A stretch of DNA of 64,000 bases from Paraburkholderia rhizosphaerae (lineage in GTDB: Bacteria; Pseudomonadota; Gammaproteobacteria; Burkholderiales; Burkholderiaceae), in NCBI RefSeq assembly GCF_004366595.1, contig NZ_SORE01000017.1:105507-169506 (forward strand), written 5' to 3'. The notes beneath the pieces were generated by a model, which was not told the origin of the DNA, made no database searches, and saw only the letters and a program-made list of their open reading frames with translations. A program made the translations under genes and the position numbers. How positions within the stretch are numbered: position 1 is the first letter of the stretch; the number at the start of each line of letters is the position of its first letter. Below are positions 1 to 7,234 of this stretch, piece after piece.

Positions 1-3000
1 AACATTTCGGCTTTCACGCCGATCAGGTTCAGCGGATGTTTGAGCTCATGCGACAGCACCGCGATGAAATCGTCCTTCAGCTGATTCGACAGCACTTCCT
101 TTTCGCGCTGCTGCCGCTCGTGTTCGAGCGCCTGCTGCTTCGAGTCTTCGCGGCGCTTGCGCTCGGTCAGATCGCGCGCGATCTTCGCGAAGCCGGTGAA
201 CGCCGCGTCGGAGATCGGCGTCACGACGCCGCTGCAATAGACGCGTCGCTCATCCTTCGTCACGTGCCAGCGTTCGTCGTCCGCACGGCCGTCGCGCAGC
301 GCGGTCTCCCGCTCGCGCGCGGCCGCCTGCTGTTCGTCGTCGCCCGGTCCATAAATGAGCGATACATTGCGGCCGACCACTTCGCTTTCCGTATAGCCGA
401 AAATGCGTTCGGCGCCCGCGTTCCATGTCACGATCGCGCCTTGCGGGTCCTGCACGATGATCGCGTAGTCCGCGGTCGATTGCGCGACGAGCCGCAAGCG
501 CTCCTCGCCACGTCGCGCCGCCTCTTCGGCTTCATGCCGTGCGGTGATGTCGATCAGCGTCAGCACCGTGCCGTCGATGCGGTCGTCGGCAGTGCGGTAC
601 GGCAACAGGCGCACCAGATACCAGCGGCCTTCGCTGCTCTGAATTTCGCGCTCGATCAGCTTTAACGTTTCGAACGACTGTTTGACGTCTTCCGCGAGCG
701 TCGGATACTGCAGCGCATGCGTAATGTCGAACAGCGAGCGGCCGATATCGGTATCGATCAGCTTGAAAATACGCGTCGCGTTTGCGGTGAAACGCTTCAC
801 CAGAAATTTCTTGTCGACGAATACGGTTGCGATATCGGTCGACACGATGATGTTCTGCAGGTCGTCGTTTGCTTTCGCGGTGTCTTCAATCCGGTTCTGA
901 AGTTCGGTGTTGACCGTGGTCAATTCTTCGTTGACCGATTGCAATTCTTCCTTGCTGCTTTCGAGTTCTTCGGTCGCCGAGCGCAACTCTTCGTTGATCG
1001 CCTGCAATTCCTCGTTCGATGCCTTCAGCTCTTCAACTGACGTCTCGTACTGTTCGATGGTCGTCGCCAGCTGTTCGCGGCTCAGTTGCAATTCGTGATC
1101 GAGCTGGATCAGCACCGGGTCACGGCCGCCGTCCTGCTCTTCGCCTTCGTCGGTCATCCGCTCCTGCACTTCGTCGAACAGCACGAGGAAGAAGTCGGCA
1201 TCGAGACCGGCATCGTGAAACGGACGCACGGTCATATTGATCCATGACGCCTGCTCGCCGCGCACCAGCCTGACGCGCCGCGCTTCGACGCTCGCGCCGG
1301 TTTGCAGCGCGCGGAACAGCGTGGTGCGCAAGTCGAGCCGCAATTCCGGCAGCACCAGTTCCATGATGTTGTTCGACGGTTCGCCACCCGCGTGATGCAG
1401 GAAACGCCCTGCGGTATCGGACAGATGCACGATGGTCGATTCGCGATCGATGATCACGCTCGGCGGCGCATATTCTTCAAGCACCCGCTGATGCAGCGCG
1501 GAGAATGAAAAGCTGCGCCGATCCGCCGGCGGCTGCGCGGTGCTGGCGACGGGCAGCGTGATTGGCTTTTCGTCACGCGCCGCCTGATCGCTGACGCTCA
1601 ACAGCGGAAAGCCGACCGCGGTCTTCACGCGACCAAGCGCCGGACGCGCGCGATAGATGCGGTTTTTCTTGTCGACGACGACAAACAGGTCGTCCGCCGA
1701 ATCGGCCGATTCGGCCGTGCCGAGAAACAGATAGCCGTCCGGCCGCAACGCGAAATGAAACAGCTCGAGAATCTGGCGCTGCACCGACCGGTCCAGATAG
1801 ATCAGCACATTGCGGCATGAAATCAGATGCAGCTGTGAAAACGGCGGATCGCGCAACAGGCTATGCACCGCGAACAGCATCTTTTCGCGTATCGGCTTCA
1901 CGATCCGGAAATTCACGCCGTCGCGAACAAAGAATTTCGCCAGCATCGGGCCGGGAATATCGGCGCTCACCGACCCGGGGTACACGCCCGCACGGGCGCG
2001 CGCAATCGCCGCTTCGTCGATGTCGGTTGCGAACACCTGCACGGCGGTCGCCGAGTTCGCCGCGTCGCGCTCCTGCGCGAGCAACACCGCGATGGAATAC
2101 GCTTCCTCGCCGGTCGAGCAGCCGGCCACCCAGACGCGCACTTGCGGGTCGGCAACCGACGGACGGAACAGCCCGTGCACGACATCGCGCCGCAGCGCCT
2201 CGAACGCGTCGCGGTCGCGGAAGAACTGCGTGACGCCGATTAACATGTCCGCGAGCAGCGCGCTGGTTTCCGCCGGTGTCGTGCGCAGCAGGTTCCGGTA
2301 AGTCATCAGGTCGTGCACGCCGTTCACCTGCATGCGCCGTTCGATGCGACGCAGCACCGTCGCGCGCTTGTAGTGCCGGAAATCATGGCCGGTGCGCACG
2401 CGCAGATGCATCAGGACGTCATGCAACGCCTTTTCCGACTCTTCGCGCGCCGGCTCAGCCGGTCCCTCGGCCTCTTCCTCGGCTTCGAGGTTGATCGGCT
2501 GGATGCTCTGCACGTTGCGCCAGAGTTCGACCAGTTTGCGCGGCATCGCGGCCACCGGCAGCACAAAATCGACATGCCCGGTCGCGATCGCATGGTGCGG
2601 CATCTCCGGATAGGCGGCATCGGTCGGTTCCTGGGCAATCGTCATACCGCCCGCTTCCTTGATGCGGCTCAAGCCGACCGCGCCGTCCGAACCGGTGCCG
2701 GACAGCACGATGCCCATTGCGCGCGTGCCATGCGCGTCGGCGAGCGTGCGGAAAAAGACATCGATCGCAACCGGCGCGCCGCCGTGCTGCGTGCGCTCGG
2801 TCACGCGTAGATACCCGTTCGCGGCCGACAGATATTTGCCCGGCGGAATGATATAGACGTGGTCCTTTTCGATCTTTGTCGCGCCTGTCACCTGACTGAC
2901 CGGCAGCCGGGATACGCGCCGCAGCACTTCGTCGATATGACTGACCGGCTCGGCCGGCAGATGCAGGATCACGACGAACGCAAGGTCCATCGACGCGGGC

Positions 3001-3134
3001 GCATGGTTGAAAAAAGTCAGCAGCGCTTCGACCCCGCCCGCCGACGCGCCGATACCGACGACGGGAAAATCCAGGATCGCGGCAGCGTCCCGGTTCGGCA
3101 TATCCTGCCCGGGTGTCGAGGGCTCGCTCGGCAT
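1..3134 (-). CDS. CheB-CheR-PAS hybrid sensor histidine kinase, 3' end outside the window
   Basis: This is a chemotaxis-derived signalling protein, partial, with at least 1,044 residues in the window. In order it has a CheB methylesterase-like domain (about residues 15-200; GASAGG serine motif, HLPAEP, GTGSDG), a CheR methyltransferase domain (about 235-510; AGCSTGEEAYS SAM-binding motif, CRNVLIYL), a PAS region, a long Glu/Ser-rich coiled coil, two further PAS domains, and the start of a histidine kinase domain whose H-box (VLSHELKHP) lies at the window edge. The frame at the edge matches the frame at the ATG, so the gene is intact here. The ATG at 3134 has GGAG six bases upstream. Such hybrids are common in Burkholderiaceae and usually act in two-component signalling rather than flagellar adaptation. 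The rest of the kinase core, and possibly a receiver domain, should lie to the left. Confidence 0.93.
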   Translation of the reverse strand, partial: MPSEPSTPGQDMPNRDAAAILDFPVVGIGASAGGVEALLTFFNHAPASMDLAFVVILHLPAEPVSHIDEVLRRVSRLPVSQVTGATKIEKDHVYIIPPGKYLSAANGYLRVTERTQHGGAPVAIDVFFRTLADAHGTRAMGIVLSGTGSDGAVGLSRIKEAGGMTIAQEPTDAAYPEMPHHAIATGHVDFVLPVAAMPRKLVELWRNVQSIQPINLEAEEEAEGPAEPAREESEKALHDVLMHLRVRTGHDFRHYKRATVLRRIERRMQVNGVHDLMTYRNLLRTTPAETSALLADMLIGVTQFFRDRDAFEALRRDVVHGLFRPSVADPQVRVWVAGCSTGEEAYSIAVLLAQERDAANSATAVQVFATDIDEAAIARARAGVYPGSVSADIPGPMLAKFFVRDGVNFRIVKPIREKMLFAVHSLLRDPPFSQLHLISCRNVLIYLDRSVQRQILELFHFALRPDGYLFLGTAESADSADDLFVVVDKKNRIYRARPALGRVKTAVGFPLLSVSDQAARDEKPITLPVASTAQPPADRRSFSFSALHQRVLEEYAPPSVIIDRESTIVHLSDTAGRFLHHAGGEPSNNIMELVLPELRLDLRTTLFRALQTGASVEARRVRLVRGEQASWINMTVRPFHDAGLDADFFLVLFDEVQERMTDEGEEQDGGRDPVLIQLDHELQLSREQLATTIEQYETSVEELKASNEELQAINEELRSATEELESSKEELQSVNEELTTVNTELQNRIEDTAKANDDLQNIIVSTDIATVFVDKKFLVKRFTANATRIFKLIDTDIGRSLFDITHALQYPTLAEDVKQSFETLKLIEREIQSSEGRWYLVRLLPYRTADDRIDGTVLTLIDITARHEAEEAARRGEERLRLVAQSTADYAIIVQDPQGAIVTWNAGAERIFGYTESEVVGRNVSLIYGPGDDEQQAAARERETALRDGRADDERWHVTKDERRVYCSGVVTPISDAAFTGFAKIARDLTERKRREDSKQQALEHERQQREKEVLSNQLKDDFIAVLSHELKHPLNLIGVKAEM

Positions 3135-3301
3135 TGACTTCTCCTGTTTTGTCGCGATCGTTGGGGGTTCCGGCTGGCGGGCGGTGGCATGTACCGCTGC
3201 GGCGCGCGCGACTGGGCTGCGCAACCGAAGCATACACTCGCGTGCGCGTGATGTGCCTCCGGAGTCGCCTGTAGAGGCGCGAAGCCGCGGCACCCGGTTG
3301 C

Positions 3302-3346
3302 GTGCGCAGGCCCGCGCCGCGCACGTCGTGCGGGCGCGGGGCGCAC
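3302..3346. repeat. long GC-rich hairpin between two minus-strand genes
   Basis: GTGCGC (3302-3307) pairs with GCGCAC (3341-3346), and CCCGCGCC (3311-3318) with GGCGCGGG (3333-3340). An inner CGCAC/GTGCG pair closes a three-base loop. There is no T tract on either side, so it is not a standard intrinsic terminator. It lies in the leader of the CheB-CheR gene. It could be an attenuating structure or a REP-like intergenic element. Confidence 0.45.
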
Positions 3347-3388
3347 AGGCTGTGCGGCGCGTGAGAGGTTAGGCGCCTGAACGCACGT

Positions 3389-4369
3389 TCAGCGGCCGGT
3401 CTCGGTGCGGCCGGCCTCGGCAACCAGCTTGCCGTGCACATGGCCGGCTTCGATCCGCGCGAACGCCTGCTTCAGGTCACGGACGCCGAATCGCTGCGCA
3501 ACGCGCACCTTGACGCGTCCCGCGTCGATCAGTGCGGCAATCGTATTCAGCTGCGAGCCGTCCGGCCGCGCGGTGTAGCGCGCGCCTCGCGCGCCGCGTT
3601 TGGCGGCTTCGGTCTGCGATGGCTCGGTCAGCGTCGATATCAGCGCGCCGCCGCGCTTGACGACTGCCCACGAACGCGACTGCGTGTCGCCGCCAACCAG
3701 ATCGAACACGAGGTCCATGTCGCGGGCAATATCTTCGAAGCGCTGGGTTCGATAATCGATCACATTGTCGACGCCCAGCGAGCGGACGAAATCGACACCG
3801 TCACCGGAAGCCGTCGCGAATACCTCGGCGCCTTTCTCGCGCGCGAATTGCACGGCCAGATGACCGACGCCGCCCGCCGCCGCATGCACGAGCACGCGCT
3901 CGCCGCGTTCCAGCAGACCGTGCTCGAACAGCCCCTGCCATGCGGTCAGCGCGGCGAGCGGCACGGCGCCCGCGGTCGCGATATCGACGGTATGAGGCGG
4001 TTCGGCCAGCGCCGTCGCATCGACGACAACAAAGTCCGCGAACGCGCCCTGCCCCTGGCCGACGAAGCCGAACACCTGCTGACCGGTGCGCCATTGCAGC
4101 GCGTGCTTGCCGCCCGCGCGCACGACCTTTCCGGCAAAATCGCGCCCGAGCGTATAAGGCAGCGCGTCGTCGCGAATCATCGGGTAGTGGCCTTCGCGGG
4201 TCTTGACGTCGACCGGATTCACGCCCGCTGCGAGGACTTGCACGAGCACTTCGTCCGGACCCGGTTCGGGGATCGCGATCGAATCGAATTCAAGCGCGTC
4301 CGGTCCGCCAAAATGGTGAATCCGGTACGCATGCATCGTGGATGTAGAGGGTGATTGCGTGTCGCTCAT
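3389..4369 (-). CDS. NADP-dependent oxidoreductase, quinone reductase-like MDR family
   Basis: The product is a 326-residue medium-chain dehydrogenase/reductase of the zinc-free quinone oxidoreductase type. The N-terminal GroES-like domain (IPEPGPDEVLVQVLAAGVNP) is followed by a Rossmann domain with VHAAAGGVGHLAVQFAREKG. No structural or catalytic zinc cysteines are seen. The ATG at 4369 was chosen over an upstream one because GGAG sits seven bases before it and the homologous region starts shortly after. The substrate cannot be told from sequence; relatives reduce quinones or enals with NADPH. It stands alone, with a 254-base gap to the next gene on the same strand. Confidence 0.88.
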   Translation of the reverse strand: MSDTQSPSTSTMHAYRIHHFGGPDALEFDSIAIPEPGPDEVLVQVLAAGVNPVDVKTREGHYPMIRDDALPYTLGRDFAGKVVRAGGKHALQWRTGQQVFGFVGQGQGAFADFVVVDATALAEPPHTVDIATAGAVPLAALTAWQGLFEHGLLERGERVLVHAAAGGVGHLAVQFAREKGAEVFATASGDGVDFVRSLGVDNVIDYRTQRFEDIARDMDLVFDLVGGDTQSRSWAVVKRGGALISTLTEPSQTEAAKRGARGARYTARPDGSQLNTIAALIDAGRVKVRVAQRFGVRDLKQAFARIEAGHVHGKLVAEAGRTETGR

Positions 4370-4579
4370 CGGCGTTCTCCTGTGTGATGTGTCGACCGGC
4401 ATCGATATGCGCCGGCCGGCGCCTCACTACGCGTGCAAGCCCTATTCCTTTGCAGACTTGCCGCTAGCGAACCGGCGTCGGCGACGAAGCAATAAGTTCG
4501 CGGCACGCGCGATGCGCGCATCTCGATGTCCTTGCCATCAAGGCGAGGAGCACCCCTTGTCAATTGTCAGGAGAGAATC

Positions 4580-4813
4580 ATGGCTCAACATCCCGCGCAC
4601 GCTCAGGACCATCGTCATCCCGGTCAGCCAAACCCGACCGATATTCAGAAGGCATTGGCCGGCGTCAACTATCCAACCACGCGCGAGAAGCTGATCGAGC
4701 AGTCGCGCCGTAATCGCGCGAACAGCGATATCGTCGATATCATCAGCCGTCTGCCGGATCACGACTACGACAGCCCGGCCGCCGTCGCGAAAGAAATCGC
4801 CCATGTTCAATGA
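4580..4813 (+). CDS. DUF2795 domain small protein
   Basis: This 77-residue soluble protein carries the DUF2795 pattern: a helix with IQKALAGVNYPTTREKLIE, then a second half with RLPDHDYDSPAAVAKEI. The N-terminus is His/Gln/Pro-rich. CAGGAG lies seven bases before the ATG at 4580, which decides the start over an in-frame ATG 54 bases upstream. The function is unknown; the family is common next to stress genes in Proteobacteria. It has no co-directional partner here. Confidence 0.8.
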   Translation: MAQHPAHAQDHRHPGQPNPTDIQKALAGVNYPTTREKLIEQSRRNRANSDIVDIISRLPDHDYDSPAAVAKEIAHVQ

Positions 4814-4851
4814 ACGCTTTGCACGCGCATTGGAAACGGGCGAACGCCAGA

Positions 4852-6060
4852 CTACGGTTCAAGCTTCACTTTTAGCCAGCCGGGCTCGCGTGCATCGAAT
4901 GCGTGGTACGCATCGATCGCGTTCATGATCGGCTCGCGCTGGGTCAGCACGCTGATCGGATCGAACGACCCGTTGCGGACCAGTTCGACCAGCCGCGGCG
5001 TGATCGAGCGGTGATTACAGTTGCCCATTCTGATGGCCAGGTTCCGGTTCATCGCTTCGCCGATCGGGAAAAACCGGTCGCCTTCCGGATAGACGCCGAT
5101 CACCGACACCGTGCCCGCTTTCGCGACCGACTGCACCGCCCAGCGCAAGACCTGGGATGGTCCGCTACCGGGTTGCCAATGCCCGTCGTGCTGGCTTTGC
5201 CGCGGCGCGATCTCGCTCAGTTCCTCGTCGAACTCGTGCTGCTTGTCCTGCTGGCTTTGCGCAGCCGCGCCTTTGTCCGCGCGCACCGCGTCGACGCCGA
5301 CCGCATCGATCGCGCGGTCGACCCCGATGCCGCCGGTTAGTTCGAGGATGGTCTGTACCGGATCCTCCTGATCGAAATTCACCCCTTCGGCACCCTGCTG
5401 CCGCGCAATCTCGAGACGCGACTCGATGCGATCGACCACGATTATGCGGCCCGCGCCCATCAGCTTCGCGCTTGCAACGGCGAACTGGCCAACGGGCCCG
5501 GCCCCGAACACCGCCACGGTATCGCCGACGCGCACGCCCGCAAGCTGCGCGCCGAAGTAGCCGGTTGGGAAAATATCCGACAACAGGATCGCGCGGTCGT
5601 CATCGATATTTTCCGGCAGGCGGATCAGGCTCGCATGCGCGAGCGGCGTGCGCGCGTATTGCGCTTGCAGGCCGTTGAACGGGCCCGATGCCTTCGGGCC
5701 GCCGTAAAAAGCGGTGCCGGCACGTACGCCGTTCGGGTTCGCGGTATCGCATTGCGCGGTATAGCCCGCGCGGCAATACGAGCAAAAGCCGCAGGAAATG
5801 GTCGACGGCACCAGTATGCGATCGCCGCGCGCCAGATTGCGCACATCGCGCCCGATATCTTCGACGATGCCGATCGCTTCGTGACCGAGAATCGTGCCGG
5901 GCACCATGCCGGGCATCGTACCGCGCACCATATGCAGATCGGTGCCGCAAATCGCACTCGACGTGATGCGCACGATCGCGTCGGTCGGTTGCTGGATCGA
6001 TGGATCGGGCACCGTATCGAGACAGATTTCGCCGATACCGTGAAATACGACTGCTTTCAT
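4852..6060 (-). CDS. zinc-dependent alcohol dehydrogenase, formaldehyde dehydrogenase-like subgroup
   Basis: This 402-residue zinc MDR enzyme oxidises an alcohol or aldehyde with NAD(P). Visible features are the catalytic zinc ligands in SAICGTDLH and GHEAIG, the structural zinc cysteines in CGFCSYCRAGYTAQC, and the nucleotide-binding GAGPVGQFAV. After the Rossmann fold there is an extra Gln/His-rich stretch of about 45 residues, ending near the GPSQVLRWAV segment. A similar insert is known in FDH-like ADHs, so it is not taken as a disruption. Substrate and physiological role are not determined. The facing DUF2795 gene ends 38 bases away. Confidence 0.9.
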   Translation of the reverse strand: MKAVVFHGIGEICLDTVPDPSIQQPTDAIVRITSSAICGTDLHMVRGTMPGMVPGTILGHEAIGIVEDIGRDVRNLARGDRILVPSTISCGFCSYCRAGYTAQCDTANPNGVRAGTAFYGGPKASGPFNGLQAQYARTPLAHASLIRLPENIDDDRAILLSDIFPTGYFGAQLAGVRVGDTVAVFGAGPVGQFAVASAKLMGAGRIIVVDRIESRLEIARQQGAEGVNFDQEDPVQTILELTGGIGVDRAIDAVGVDAVRADKGAAAQSQQDKQHEFDEELSEIAPRQSQHDGHWQPGSGPSQVLRWAVQSVAKAGTVSVIGVYPEGDRFFPIGEAMNRNLAIRMGNCNHRSITPRLVELVRNGSFDPISVLTQREPIMNAIDAYHAFDAREPGWLKVKLEP

Positions 6061-6257
6061 CGTGAGTTCTCCATGAAGGGTTGACGCCTGTCTTCAAGAC
6101 AGCGGCTGCTATCGACCAGCAAGCCGAAGTCCTGCCGCGCAAAGCGCTTCCTCGTCACGCAGGCACTGCGTTTGCACTGGTGTCCATGCCCCGCGTGCGC
6201 GCCGACAGAACGCTCGCGGAAAACTCAACCCGATACCCTGCAAGGCGATTCGTCACC

Positions 6258-7208
6258 ATGTCCGATCCGCGCATTACCGTGGTCGTCCTGACCCATAACC
6301 GCATCGCCCAGTTGATCGATACGTTGATGCATCTGCGCGCACTTGCCGAACATCCGCCGATCATCGTCGCGGACAACGCATCGAGCGATGGCACCGCGAC
6401 AATGATCGAGCTGCTGTTTCCGGACGTACTGCTGGTGCGTTGCGGGTCCAATATGGGCGCGGCCGGCCGCAATCGCGCAGTCGCATTTGTGCAAACCCCG
6501 TATGTCGCGTTCTGCGACGACGACACATGGTGGACGCCGGGTTCGCTCGACCACGCGGTCGCCGTGCTCGACGCCTATCCGCGAGTCGGCATTCTGAATG
6601 CGCGCATCGAAGTGGGCGAACGACGCGATACGGACCCGGTATGCGCGAGCATGCAGAATAGTCCGCTCGACTCGGACGGCTTGCCTGGACCGTCGCTGAT
6701 CGGCTATATGGCGGGAGCCTGCGTGATGCGCACATCCGTGTTTCGCAGCACACGCGGTTACGATCCCCGCTTTTTTATTGGCGGAGAAGAGGAACGGGTC
6801 GCACTCGATGTACTCGCTGCCGGGCACGCGATTGTGTACTGCGCCGCGTTGGGGATTGCGCATCATCCTTCGCCGATGCGCGATAGCGCACTGAGGCGGC
6901 GGCTGCTGGCGCGCAATGCGGCGTGGACCGCATGGCAGAGGTTGCCGCCCGGCGAAGCGTTGCGGACAACCGCGCGTGCATTCAACTGCTTTCGCCGCGA
7001 GAAACGATTCTGGCGCGACAGCATCGCGCTCTTGCGCGGACTCGCATGGGCCATTCGCGAACGACGGCGCGTGCCGGACCACGTGCTCGAATCGCGCGAT
7101 ATCGTCAAACGCGCTGCGCTGCGTAATCCGGCACATGTGGTTGCGCAACAGCCGGGAACGAATGCCGCGTCGCATCGCGCGCATACGCCCGAGATCGCGG
7201 AGAAATGA
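6258..7208 (+). CDS. family 2 glycosyltransferase
   Basis: The product is a 316-residue GT2 enzyme transferring a sugar from a nucleotide-sugar donor. It begins directly with the GT-A fold (ITVVVLTHNR), has VADNASSDGT and the metal-binding FCDDDTWW motif, and lacks clear membrane segments. The ATG at 6258 starts the conserved domain; only a weak AAGG lies upstream. Because the next gene ends 27 bases after its stop on the other strand, it is not part of the operon starting at 10371. Its donor and acceptor are unknown, but it may serve the same glycan. Confidence 0.85.
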   Translation: MSDPRITVVVLTHNRIAQLIDTLMHLRALAEHPPIIVADNASSDGTATMIELLFPDVLLVRCGSNMGAAGRNRAVAFVQTPYVAFCDDDTWWTPGSLDHAVAVLDAYPRVGILNARIEVGERRDTDPVCASMQNSPLDSDGLPGPSLIGYMAGACVMRTSVFRSTRGYDPRFFIGGEEERVALDVLAAGHAIVYCAALGIAHHPSPMRDSALRRRLLARNAAWTAWQRLPPGEALRTTARAFNCFRREKRFWRDSIALLRGLAWAIRERRRVPDHVLESRDIVKRAALRNPAHVVAQQPGTNAASHRAHTPEIAEK

Positions 7209-7234
7209 CGCGTGCGCTTCGCACTGCCATTGCT

